A stretch of 64,000 nt of DNA. Source: Granulosicoccus sp036478565. GTDB lineage: Bacteria; Pseudomonadota; Gammaproteobacteria; Granulosicoccales; Granulosicoccaceae. Made by a program: the position numbers and the translations under genes. A model generated the notes under the pieces. The model made no database searches. It was not told the DNA's origin and was given only the letters and a program-made list of their open reading frames with translations. Positions within the stretch are counted from its first letter, which is position 1, and each line of letters begins with the position of its first letter. Location of the stretch: positions 1,798,001 through 1,862,000 of the forward strand of contig OZ245050.1 of the NCBI GenBank assembly GCA_965224525.1, read 5' to 3'. Of the stretch, positions 8,305-17,214 are shown piece after piece.

Positions 8305-9810
8305 TTAGTCAGTTATAGCCTGAGGTTTCTTCATGATGCCACGCAAGAACACCGGGGCGAGAAAACCGGCAATCGCTGCTATCCAGAAACCAATGGCAAT
8401 GCCTGACTGGAAAAGGTATTTCCAGTCGCCGCCAGAAATAACCATAGCGCGGCGTAGACTGTCTTCCATGTGATTGCCAAGCAAAATACCCAGGATGATA
8501 GGCACAGTTGGTACATCAAGTTTGCGTAAAAAATAGCCCATTAAACCAAAGCCGATCATAAGGAGCAGATCGAAATAACTGCTGGACAGGGAATAGATAC
8601 CAACAAAAGACACCATAGTGACGCCGGGTAACAGAATCCATGGCGGTACGCTTAATACTTTGACAAAGATCCTGACCATTGGAACGTTCAATACCAGCAA
8701 TACAATATTGGCGATTAGCAAAGCAGCAATCAATCCCCAGACAACATCGGGTCGTTCGGTAAACAGTAGTGGCCCGGGTGTGATGTTCAGTGTCATCAAC
8801 AAAGCCAACAGTACCGCAGTGGTGCCGGAACCGGGTACGCCCAACGTCAGCATGGGTACCAGCGCACCTCCGGCGGCTGCATTATTACCTGCTTCTGGTG
8901 CGGCCACTCCGCGAGGGTCACCTTTGCCAAACTGACTATTGTCCCGCACGATGGTTTTCTCCGCCATATAGGCAAGAAAACTACCCAGTGAAGCACCAGC
9001 GCCGGGCAAAATGCCAGCGATGAATCCAATAACCGTCGATCGCAACATTGTGCCGGTGCAGCGCGCAATGTCTTTGAACGGAATGGTTATCTTGTCGAGC
9101 TTTACACCAATGGCAGAACTCTTGCCGTGACTTTCAATGAATACAAACACTTCGGATACGGCAAATAGCCCAACGATGGCAACCAGAAAATCAACGCCGT
9201 CCATCAAGTGCATACTGCCGCCGGTGAACCGCCCCATGCCGGTCGAGTTATCCAGACCAACCATCGCGATCGCCAGGCCAATACAGGCTGCCAATGCCGC
9301 CTTGCGCTGGTTGTTGGAGGCGATACCTCCCAAAGTGGAAAAGGCCAGAAGGTATAACGCGAAATACTCTGCCGGGCCAAACAGAAATGCAACGCGAGCC
9401 AGTAAAGGTGCCAGTAACATCAGACCGACGGTTGCCAGCATAGCGCCGACAAACGACGCCACGCCGGACAGCACCAGTGCATCACTGGCGCGTCCTGCTT
9501 TCGCCATCGGGTAACCATCAAGAGTGGTCATCAGGGCCGGTTCGTCACCTGGAATATTCAGCAAAATTGATGAGATGCGTCCGCCATACATGGCACCGTA
9601 ATAAACGCTGGTCATCAGGATCAGTGCCTCTGTCGCATCTAGCCCAAGAGAAAAGGCCAGCGGTATCAGAATAGCCACACCATTCGACGGCCCAAGTCCG
9701 GGCAGAGCGCCCACCATAGTGCCGATAATGCAACCCATGATCGACAGAAACAAAGTGGTTGGAGTCAGTGCGACGGCAAAACCTTGTGCCAACAGAGACA
9801 GTGTATCCAT
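8305..9810 (-). CDS. tctA: Tripartite tricarboxylate transporter large permease (TctA family)
   Basis: A 501-residue inner-membrane protein with about twelve hydrophobic segments. The conserved family motifs are present: GALPGLGPSNGVAILIPL near residue 50, and a second glycine/proline-rich GILPGAGASLGSFLAY segment in the middle. With TctB and TctC it forms a periplasmic-binding-protein-dependent secondary transporter for carboxylates. I start it at the ATG at 9810, which has AAGG upstream and sits 10 bp after tctB; the frame extends to 9852. It is third in a tctC-tctB-tctA operon. The substrate cannot be read from sequence; citrate and other di- or tricarboxylates are typical. Confidence 0.93.
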   Translation of the reverse strand: MDTLSLLAQGFAVALTPTTLFLSIMGCIIGTMVGALPGLGPSNGVAILIPLAFSLGLDATEALILMTSVYYGAMYGGRISSILLNIPGDEPALMTTLDGYPMAKAGRASDALVLSGVASFVGAMLATVGLMLLAPLLARVAFLFGPAEYFALYLLAFSTLGGIASNNQRKAALAACIGLAIAMVGLDNSTGMGRFTGGSMHLMDGVDFLVAIVGLFAVSEVFVFIESHGKSSAIGVKLDKITIPFKDIARCTGTMLRSTVIGFIAGILPGAGASLGSFLAYMAEKTIVRDNSQFGKGDPRGVAAPEAGNNAAAGGALVPMLTLGVPGSGTTAVLLALLMTLNITPGPLLFTERPDVVWGLIAALLIANIVLLVLNVPMVRIFVKVLSVPPWILLPGVTMVSFVGIYSLSSSYFDLLLMIGFGLMGYFLRKLDVPTVPIILGILLGNHMEDSLRRAMVISGGDWKYLFQSGIAIGFWIAAIAGFLAPVFLRGIMKKPQAITD

Positions 9811-9820
9811 GAGGCCTTGT

Positions 9821-10258
9821 CTATCCGAGCCAGGCTTTGGGAACAGGCGCAAGCCCGAGTCCCAGTGCGTATTTGAATATGATAAATAAACCGAATGACA
9901 GACCCAGACCCGTAAGCAATGCAGCTAACGGGCGTGGTCTGATCTGATAGCTGAGAACGCTGGCAGCAACAGCGGTGGGTATCAAAAAGCCTAGCGGTTT
10001 TAATGTGTATGCATAGCTGATGAGGGTTATCATAGCAATGGCAAGGGCGAACCAGGTACGAAGTGTTGGCCATTCAGGGTTGCCGTCAGGCTTGATAATT
10101 ATCAAGACAGCACAAAGGGCCGCTATGCCACCGACAATTCGCGGGAAGGTCTTGGGTCCAACCGGGTCTGTCAGGAAGCTGGTCGGGATGGCCGCGGCGC
10201 TGACGATATACGCCAGTGCCGCAATCAACACAACGACACCAAACAGTCGATCGCTCAT
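9821..10258 (-). CDS. tctB: Tripartite tricarboxylate transporter small permease (TctB family)
   Basis: A 145-residue membrane protein with four hydrophobic helices, the usual size and topology of TctB. It contains the family-typical DPVGPKTFPRIVGG segment after the first helix. It is the small integral partner of TctA, has no enzymatic role, and lies between tctC (7 bp upstream) and tctA. Confidence 0.9.
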   Translation of the reverse strand: MSDRLFGVVVLIAALAYIVSAAAIPTSFLTDPVGPKTFPRIVGGIAALCAVLIIIKPDGNPEWPTLRTWFALAIAMITLISYAYTLKPLGFLIPTAVAASVLSYQIRPRPLAALLTGLGLSFGLFIIFKYALGLGLAPVPKAWLG

Positions 10259-10265
10259 ATCCTGA

Positions 10266-11237
10266 CTACTGGATAACGCCGATCTCTTTTGACAAGGTTC
10301 TTATCTCTTCGATGACACTGTCAAGATAACCCTGGAAATCATCGCCGACCTTGGTAAATGGAGCCAGACCATTGGCCGTCATCTGTTCTGCCCACTCATC
10401 AGAGGCAGCTACCTGAGCCAGTGCATCAGACCACTTTTTGTAAGCCTCTTCGGAAATGCCTTTTGGTACGTACAGACCACGCCAGTTGACAGCAACGACA
10501 TCAATGCCCTGTTCCTTGGCTGTTGGTATGTCGCTGAAGTCACCTGACAGACGCTCTTCAGTAAATGAGGCCAACACTCGAACATCACCGGATTTCAGAA
10601 AGCCGACGACTTCTGAGATATCACCGGTCATGGCCTGGGTAAATCCACCGATAGTCTGAGTAATGGCATCTGCACCGCCATCGACACCAATGTACTTGAC
10701 CTTGGTGATATCGTTAAAGCCAGCGCGGCCCAGTGCCATCAACACCTTGATGTGATCAAATCCGCCAACGGCAGAGCCACCGGCAAAAGCAACCGATGCA
10801 GGGTCTGCCTTGACGGCATCCAGCAGATCGGTCAGTGATTGAAAAGGCGAATCCTTGGCAACAACAATTACGCCAGGATCTGCACCGATTGCACCCAGGA
10901 AACGAACCTGGTCTGAGGTCATGCCACCATAGGCATTCTGTGCCAGGCGTGTGGCCGTTGCCGACGAGGCGGCTACAATCAATTCCTCATCAGTATCTCG
11001 CTCTGTAACCACATGCGTATAGGCCAGTCCACCACCACCTCCTGCCATGTTGGTTACCTGCACAGGGGCGTCAACGGCCTTGATGTCATACATAATCTTA
11101 CCGATGGCCCGGCAGGTAAAATCCCATCCACCACCAGGGTTGGCAGGTGCAATACACTCTGCAGCCTGAGTACCGGCGGAAACGCCCAGCCCGAGCACAA
11201 GGGCTGCGGACAGCTGTTTGAAAATGGGGTATTTCAT
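10266..11237 (-). CDS. tctC: Tripartite tricarboxylate transporter substrate-binding protein (TctC/Bug family)
   Basis: A 323-residue periplasmic binding protein. The ATG at 11237 follows GGAG at proper spacing and yields a signal peptide ending near TQAAE. Family features are APANPGGGWDFTCRA at the N-terminus, which forms the ligand-binding loop, and the GGSAVGGFDH and VNWRGLYVP motifs later. It captures the carboxylate and delivers it to TctAB. It is the first gene of the operon, as is usual. No two-component regulator (tctDE) is adjacent. Confidence 0.93.
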   Translation of the reverse strand: MKYPIFKQLSAALVLGLGVSAGTQAAECIAPANPGGGWDFTCRAIGKIMYDIKAVDAPVQVTNMAGGGGGLAYTHVVTERDTDEELIVAASSATATRLAQNAYGGMTSDQVRFLGAIGADPGVIVVAKDSPFQSLTDLLDAVKADPASVAFAGGSAVGGFDHIKVLMALGRAGFNDITKVKYIGVDGGADAITQTIGGFTQAMTGDISEVVGFLKSGDVRVLASFTEERLSGDFSDIPTAKEQGIDVVAVNWRGLYVPKGISEEAYKKWSDALAQVAASDEWAEQMTANGLAPFTKVGDDFQGYLDSVIEEIRTLSKEIGVIQ

Positions 11238-11450
11238 TGAATTCTCCAAGTGATTGACAAGCGCGAGGCAAGGCGAATTCTGCATGACTCGGCCTCGTTG
11301 CTGTCAGGAAAGATATCACTATCCTGCGTTTATTGGTAACGCTGATTGATGAGGGCATGAAAGCAGTGAAATTTTCCACCGGTTTGGCAAAAAATCCCGA
11401 CCATGCCAAGCACCGCTAGTGTATTAAACAATTGACTGTGAAGAAGAACT

Positions 11451-12842
11451 ATGAAGAAAGGCGCTGATAAACCAAATACAGTAGTTGAAGCACATGAATA
11501 CCACGCACCATGGGAAAGAAGCCTGGAAAAAATTCTCACGCCATTTGAAGAGTTTGTTCACCGTCAGACCACCAGTGGCCTGTTATTGATGGCAATGGCT
11601 GTGCTAGCCATGTTTTTAGCAAACAGCTCGTTGGTTACTGCGTACGAACGCATCATTCACACGATGGCAAGCCTGGATTTCGGTAGCTGGTCGTTGGAAA
11701 TGTCACTGAACCACTGGGTCAACGATGGTCTGATGGCACTGTTTTTCTTTGTTGTCGGGCTGGAGCTGAAACGAGAAATACTGGTTGGCGAACTGGCGCA
11801 ATTACGCAATGCTGTTTTACCCATTGCTGCCGCTATTGGCGGCATGGTGGTCCCGGCACTGATTTATGTTGCCATCAACCCGGATGGTGATGCTGCTCGT
11901 GGCTGGGGTATTCCGATGGCTACCGATATCGCCTTTGCGATCGGCGCTCTGGCCTTGTTGGCAAATCGGGTTCCCAAAGCTTTAATCACCTTTTTGGTAG
12001 CGCTTGCTATTGTCGATGACCTGGGTGCGGTGATAGTGATAGCGTTTTTTTATACGGAAACCATCGCAGTGACGCCGCTGTTGGTTGCTGTTGGTTTATT
12101 TGCAATTTTGTTGATGCTGAATGTCACCGGAATACGCAAAACACTGCCGTATTTTATTGTCTCGGCGCTGCTGTGGTATGCACTGTTGCAATCAGGAATA
12201 CATGCGACGCTCGCTGGTATTCTTGGCGCTCTATCGGTACCGGCAAAACCCAAGTACAACCCGGAGCTGTTCTGCGAACACGTCAGCGAACTTATGCATC
12301 TGTTCAAGACGAGCCATCAACCGGGACAAAGCATTATGACCAATGATAAATTACGTGCTGTAGTACAGACGCTTGAAAACAGCGTCCATAGTGTAGAAAC
12401 TCCTTTGCAGCGTATGGAGCACGTATGGCATATGCCTGTAGCGTATCTGGTCATACCTGTGTTCGCGCTGGTTAATGCAGGGATTTCGCTGGATTTTGGG
12501 TCGCTGGGGCAGACGTTGACTCATCCCGTTATGCTGGGTGTGTCAGTTGGCCTGGTTGTAGGAAAATTTATCGGTATTACCGGAGCCAGCTGGCTGGTTT
12601 TAAAGTTCGGAGTAGCGGTGCTGCCCAAGGACACGCGTTTCACACAAATAGCCGGTGTGTCGCTACTGGCAGGTATCGGATTTACCATGTCTATTTTTGT
12701 CGCTCAACTCGGGTTTGAAGGGGACGCGACTCTGTTGCTGATGGCCAAGACGGGTATTCTATTTGCCTCTCTGCTGGCAGGTATCACAGGGTTTGTCTGG
12801 TTGTACCTGGTTAGCAAGCCGGATGAAGGCCATTCAAGCTAG
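11451..12842 (+). CDS. nhaA: Na+/H+ antiporter NhaA
   Basis: A 463-residue inner-membrane antiporter exporting Na+ in exchange for protons. Motifs are clear: MATDIAFAIGAL with D159 (equivalent of E. coli D133) and ALAIVDDLGAVIVIAFFYT with D189-D190 (equivalent of D163-D164, the ion-binding pair). It is longer than the E. coli protein (388 residues) because of a hydrophilic N-terminal extension of about 35 residues and an insert near residues 275-320, a variant common in marine bacteria. GAAGAAG lies upstream of the ATG. It is a single gene, convergent with the aminotransferase, and fits a saline habitat. Confidence 0.95.
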   Translation: MKKGADKPNTVVEAHEYHAPWERSLEKILTPFEEFVHRQTTSGLLLMAMAVLAMFLANSSLVTAYERIIHTMASLDFGSWSLEMSLNHWVNDGLMALFFFVVGLELKREILVGELAQLRNAVLPIAAAIGGMVVPALIYVAINPDGDAARGWGIPMATDIAFAIGALALLANRVPKALITFLVALAIVDDLGAVIVIAFFYTETIAVTPLLVAVGLFAILLMLNVTGIRKTLPYFIVSALLWYALLQSGIHATLAGILGALSVPAKPKYNPELFCEHVSELMHLFKTSHQPGQSIMTNDKLRAVVQTLENSVHSVETPLQRMEHVWHMPVAYLVIPVFALVNAGISLDFGSLGQTLTHPVMLGVSVGLVVGKFIGITGASWLVLKFGVAVLPKDTRFTQIAGVSLLAGIGFTMSIFVAQLGFEGDATLLLMAKTGILFASLLAGITGFVWLYLVSKPDEGHSS

Positions 12843-12916
12843 CTCGACTACACACATCCGCAGCTACTAGTAACTACTGATTGGGGTTACCAGCACCCAG
12901 GGTCGTAACTATCAGT

Positions 12917-14110
12917 TTACTTCGTTTCGTTCATTAAATTACATATAGCATCGGCCAGCGCATCCATACCGTTTTCAGGCAACCCCGCAACATTGATACG
13001 GCCATCACCAACAATATAAATGGCATGTTCTACGCGTAGCGTATCGATCTGATCTGTCGACAATGGCAGACGGCTGAACATGCCTTTTTGCTCTGCGATA
13101 TAATCAAACTGATCAGAGTTGGAGCGTTTGCGTAAAGCCTCCGAAAATGCCAGCCGCAGTTTTACCATGCGTTGTCGCATGGCTTCGAGCTCTTCTCGCC
13201 ACTGCCTGTTAAGTGTGGCATCGTTTAATACAATTTCGGTTATATTCGCGCCGTGATCCGGCGGCATCGAGTAGTTGGACCGTACCACACTGCCAAGCTG
13301 GCCATGGGCGCGTATGGCGCTGTCAGCATCCTGCGCTACCAGTATGGCCGCCCCGACTCTTTCCCGGTACAGGCCAAGGTTTTTTGAACAACTGGCAGCG
13401 ATCACCAGCTCAGGTAGTCGCTTCGCCATCAGCCGAACTGGCGCAGCATCTTCCTCAAGCCCATCTCCAAAACCCTGATAAGCCAGGTCGATCAGCGGGA
13501 ACAATGAACGCTCCAGACAAATATCAATGACTTGGTTCCAGTCGCTCATGTCGAGATCCGCGCCGGTTGGGTTGTGACAGCAGCCATGCAGCAGCAAGAC
13601 GTCACCGCTCGGAATCTGTTTCAGCGATGCGAAAAAACGTGGCCGATCCACTGATCCTTTTGCGGCGTCGTAGTAGGGATAGCTGTGTAGCGTAAAACCG
13701 GCTGTGGAAAGCAGTGGCAGATGATTGGGCCACGTTGGGTCAGATAGCCACAGCCCGGCATCGGGGCGTACTTGTTTTATCAGATCGGCGAGTATGCGCA
13801 GCGCACCACTACCGCCGACGGACTGCGCGCAGCGTATGCGGCTTTTGTCAGCCTCATCGCCAAACACCTGATTGACCATGGCTGCGCAGAACGCCGCACT
13901 GCCGGTTGGGCTGATATAAGCCTTGCTGGATTGTGTGTCGATTAGCTGCTGTTCAGCGGCTTTGATCGCTCGCATGACCGGCGTATTGCCAGCCAGATCC
14001 TTGTATATGCCAACGCCCAGATCAAGCTTGTCTGCGCGTAAATCTTGCCGGAAAACGGCCATCAGGCCAAGAATGGCGTCTGCTTTTGCTTCCGGGAGGG
14101 CTTCGAACAT
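12917..14110 (-). CDS. Aspartate/aromatic amino acid aminotransferase (class I, PLP)
   Basis: A 397-residue cytoplasmic PLP enzyme. Key residues: N180 in HNPTGADL, D208 and Y211 in LIDLAYQGF, Schiff-base lysine K243 in SCSKNLGLY, and R251 in the phosphate-binding RERVGA. The sequence belongs to the AspC/TyrB subgroup (start FEALPEAKADAILGL, then KLDLGVGIYKD). It interconverts amino acids and 2-oxo acids, probably aspartate and oxaloacetate or aromatic substrates. It is divergent from the malonate TRAP genes with a 195-bp gap, but I see no direct functional link. Substrate preference between AspC and TyrB cannot be decided here. Confidence 0.93.
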   Translation of the reverse strand: MFEALPEAKADAILGLMAVFRQDLRADKLDLGVGIYKDLAGNTPVMRAIKAAEQQLIDTQSSKAYISPTGSAAFCAAMVNQVFGDEADKSRIRCAQSVGGSGALRILADLIKQVRPDAGLWLSDPTWPNHLPLLSTAGFTLHSYPYYDAAKGSVDRPRFFASLKQIPSGDVLLLHGCCHNPTGADLDMSDWNQVIDICLERSLFPLIDLAYQGFGDGLEEDAAPVRLMAKRLPELVIAASCSKNLGLYRERVGAAILVAQDADSAIRAHGQLGSVVRSNYSMPPDHGANITEIVLNDATLNRQWREELEAMRQRMVKLRLAFSEALRKRSNSDQFDYIAEQKGMFSRLPLSTDQIDTLRVEHAIYIVGDGRINVAGLPENGMDALADAICNLMNETK

Positions 14111-14305
14111 GGTGGCATCTTTGCATTCAGCGAGAGTCCGGCTGAGTATACCGACAGGTGCCCGTTTTACCGATCGCTGTTGTAATCGTCTCTGAATTAT
14201 TGTTGTATGTGTTTCAGGAAATCAGCGATTTCGGGAATGTTGGCCGTTTTTTCAGAGTGCCCAATCTATCGCTGGCAGGAAATCCCCCCAACCAGGAGAA
14301 TAACA

Positions 14306-15304
14306 ATGAAAGCCTGTTACACCATCATCCGAACTGCCACGACCAGCCTGATGGCGGCTGCTCTGTTTACCGGGGCTGCAGCCGCTGCTGAATTACGGCT
14401 CTCGCACCAATGGTCTACCAAGGACGTACGCCATCAGGTCGCACAGATGGTCGCTGATGAGGTCGCTGCGGCTGATGTCAATCTGAAAATCACCATTTTC
14501 CCGTCTAAATCATTATTTCCGCCGCGCGAACAGTACAAGCCTCTGTCGCGTGGGCAGCTTGATATGACCGTGTTGCCCCTGTCTTATGCGGGTGGGCAGC
14601 AACCGGCCTATAATCTGACACTAATGCCGGGCCTGGTGAAAAACCATGACCATGCTGCACGGCTTAACGACTCGGAATTCATGCAGCGCATCCAGGCAAT
14701 CATGGCCGAAGATGATGTGATGGTGCTGGTACACGGCTATCTGGCAGGTGGTTTTGCTGGCAAGGAAAAGTGTATTACCTCACCAGAGGATGTCGTCGGC
14801 TTGCAGACGCGAGCCGCGGGCAAGGCGTTTGAGCAGATGCTGGCAGAGGCGGGCGCATCTATCGCATCAATGGCCTCATCGGAAATTTACACCGCTATGC
14901 AGACCGGTGTGCTTGATGCTGCAAACACCTCGTCATCATCATTCGTATCCTATCGACTCTACGAACAGGTAAAGTGTTATACACCCGCTGGCGATGTCGC
15001 CCTTTGGTTCATGTACCAACCGCTGCTGATGAACAAGAGCACTTTCGATAGTCTGGATGAAGCGCAGCAAAAAGTTCTGTTGTCCGCATCTGTAAATGCC
15101 CAGGCGTTTTATCTGGAAGAGGCCAAGAAAGGTGATGCGGAATCGGTGAAGGTGTTCAAAGATGCTGGCGTTGAAATAGTGGAAATGACATCGGAAGAGT
15201 TCGATGCCTGGCGTGCCATTGCGCAGGAGTCATCCTACAAGCAGTTTGTAAAAGACACACCTAATGGGCAGGAACTGCTCGATCTGGCACTGTCTGTTGA
15301 TTAG
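14306..15304 (+). CDS. matP: TRAP transporter substrate-binding protein (probable malonate, MatP/DctP type)
   Basis: A 332-residue periplasmic binding protein. The ATG at 14306 has AGGAG seven bases upstream; a longer frame from 14207 has no ribosome site. A signal peptide ends at the AAAAA stretch, and the mature protein starts ELRLSHQWSTKD. The conserved DctP arginine region (LQTRAAGKAFEQML) binds the carboxylate. The neighbourhood (small and large TRAP permeases, then malonyl-CoA synthetase overlapping by four bases) points to malonate as substrate, as in matPQM of Sinorhizobium. That is inference from context, not from the binding pocket. Confidence 0.88.
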   Translation: MKACYTIIRTATTSLMAAALFTGAAAAAELRLSHQWSTKDVRHQVAQMVADEVAAADVNLKITIFPSKSLFPPREQYKPLSRGQLDMTVLPLSYAGGQQPAYNLTLMPGLVKNHDHAARLNDSEFMQRIQAIMAEDDVMVLVHGYLAGGFAGKEKCITSPEDVVGLQTRAAGKAFEQMLAEAGASIASMASSEIYTAMQTGVLDAANTSSSSFVSYRLYEQVKCYTPAGDVALWFMYQPLLMNKSTFDSLDEAQQKVLLSASVNAQAFYLEEAKKGDAESVKVFKDAGVEIVEMTSEEFDAWRAIAQESSYKQFVKDTPNGQELLDLALSVD

Positions 15305-15361
15305 CAAACAGTATCCGTTGGAACAGAACTGGGGTTGGTTAGCCGACGCACTAAACACGTA

Positions 15362-15895
15362 ATGATGACGCAACAACGAACCCGTCCCCTGTGGATGCGC
15401 ATGGTGGGCCGGGTGTCAGAGCTGTGCGGTGTCGTCTCGGCGTTAATGATACTTGGCTCGGTTCTGTTGACGTGCCAAATGATCTGGGTTCGCAAGATCA
15501 ACAACGCCTCGACCGTCTGGCAAACCGAAACCGTGATCTATCTGATGATTGGCGCGACATTGCTTGGTCTGCCCTATGTGCAAAAGCTTCGTGGCCATGT
15601 CAATGTTGACCTGCTGCCGCGTCTGTTGCCGCCAGCGATTGTACGCTGGCTTGCCATTGTGACCTTGCTTGCAGCAATGGCGGTCATTGGCGTTATGGTT
15701 TTCTACGGTGTGGAGATGTGGTTTGTTTCCTGGCAGAAGGGGTGGCGATCCGACACGGTGTGGGGGCCAAAGTTATGGATTCCCTACTTAGCCGTGCCTG
15801 TGGGTTTTACCTTGTATCTATTGCAATTGCTCGCAGACCTGGTGGCAGTAGTGCAAGGCATAGACAAGCCGTTTGAGTCAGGACACTCGCACTGA
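15362..15895 (+). CDS. matQ: TRAP transporter small permease (MatQ/DctQ type)
   Basis: A 177-residue protein with four hydrophobic helices, typical of DctQ subunits. It shows the family WQTETVIYLMIGATLLGLPY pattern in the second and third helices. I start it at the ATG at 15362; a TTG at 15335 is in frame. The stop overlaps the ATG of the large permease by one base (TGATG). It forms the membrane complex with MatM and receives substrate from MatP. Confidence 0.87.
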   Translation: MMTQQRTRPLWMRMVGRVSELCGVVSALMILGSVLLTCQMIWVRKINNASTVWQTETVIYLMIGATLLGLPYVQKLRGHVNVDLLPRLLPPAIVRWLAIVTLLAAMAVIGVMVFYGVEMWFVSWQKGWRSDTVWGPKLWIPYLAVPVGFTLYLLQLLADLVAVVQGIDKPFESGHSH

Positions 15896-17214
15896 TGGAT
15901 CCACTGTTTCTGGGCGGACTGGTTGCGCTCTGCACAATTCTAGTCCTGTTTTCAGGCGTCTCTGTGGCGTCCGGGTTACTTATTGTCTCTGCCGGTTTTC
16001 TTCTGGCCTTTGACGGGCTGCGATCACTCGAACTCATGCCAGAGGTTTTTTTTGGCAAGTTAGACAGTTTCGCACTGTTATCCATACCGATGTTTATCAT
16101 CATGGGGTCCGCCATTTCCTCCACGCGAGCTGGAGCCGATTTGTATGAAGCACTCGATCGCTGGTTGACTCGCATTCCAGGTGGGTTGGTTATTTCGAAC
16201 CTTGGTGCTTGCGCCTTGTTCGCTGCGATGTCTGGCTCATCGCCCGCAACCTGTGCAGCAATTGGCAAAATGGGCATTCCGGAAATGCGTAAGCGAGGCT
16301 ATCCCGACGGGGTAGCTGCAGGGTCTATTGCAGCGGGAGGCACACTTGGCATTCTAATACCACCATCGGTGACGATGATTGTCTATGGCATTGCCACAGA
16401 AACCTCGATAGGGCGTTTGTTTCTGGCAGGCGTGATTCCTGGTTTGTTATTGATGCTGCTGTTCATGAGTTGGTCAATCTTCAGTACGTGGCTACAGCAG
16501 GGAAGGAGCGGTGCTTTGGAGGCGCGGAGCTTCAGCTGGCGACAACGCATTGAAATTCTGCCTCGTGTCATCCCGTTCCTTATCATAATTGCCGGCGTGC
16601 TCTACGCCATGTATGGCGGCATCGCGACACCATCGGAAACAGCCGCGGTTGGAGCGCTGCTATGTCTGTTGATGGCTATGATTATTTATCGGCTCTGGAG
16701 CCCGAAGGCCCTGTGGCAGGTCTTGCGTGACTCGACACGCGAGAGTGTCATGATTCTGTTCATTATTGCCGCCGCCGGGGTCTTCAGTTATATGCTGTCG
16801 AGTCTCTTCATTACCCAGTCAATCGCTGCCTATATCGGTACGCTGGAAGTTAATCGCTGGGTATTGATGGGTTTTATCAATCTTTTTTTGTTGGTTGCCG
16901 GATTTTTCCTGCCACCGGTTGCGGTCATTTTGATGGCGGCCCCTATCTTGTTACCTATCATTACATCTGCGGGGTTTGATCCCTACTGGTTTGCAGTTGT
17001 TCTGACCATTAACATGGAAATAGGGTTGATATCTCCACCGGTCGGCTTGAATTTGTATGTCATCAACAGCATTGCACCGGATATAGATTTGAAGACGATT
17101 TTACTGGGTTCGTTACCCTATGTGGGCTGTATGTTATTGGCGATTGTGTTGCTATCCCTGTTTCCAGGGCTTGCTACCTGGTTACCTACAGCCGTTATGG
17201 GTGTCGCAGTATGA
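15895..17214 (+). CDS. matM: TRAP transporter large permease (MatM/DctM type)
   Basis: A 439-residue protein with about twelve membrane segments. The DctM hallmarks are present: SIPMFIIMGSAI, GMAS-like SGSSPATCAAIGK, GTLGILIPPS and, near the end, EIGLISPPVGLNLYVI. It drives uptake with the sodium or proton gradient. The start overlaps matQ by one base, and the stop overlaps matB by four, so the operon is tightly coupled. Confidence 0.93.
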   Translation: MDPLFLGGLVALCTILVLFSGVSVASGLLIVSAGFLLAFDGLRSLELMPEVFFGKLDSFALLSIPMFIIMGSAISSTRAGADLYEALDRWLTRIPGGLVISNLGACALFAAMSGSSPATCAAIGKMGIPEMRKRGYPDGVAAGSIAAGGTLGILIPPSVTMIVYGIATETSIGRLFLAGVIPGLLLMLLFMSWSIFSTWLQQGRSGALEARSFSWRQRIEILPRVIPFLIIIAGVLYAMYGGIATPSETAAVGALLCLLMAMIIYRLWSPKALWQVLRDSTRESVMILFIIAAAGVFSYMLSSLFITQSIAAYIGTLEVNRWVLMGFINLFLLVAGFFLPPVAVILMAAPILLPIITSAGFDPYWFAVVLTINMEIGLISPPVGLNLYVINSIAPDIDLKTILLGSLPYVGCMLLAIVLLSLFPGLATWLPTAVMGVAV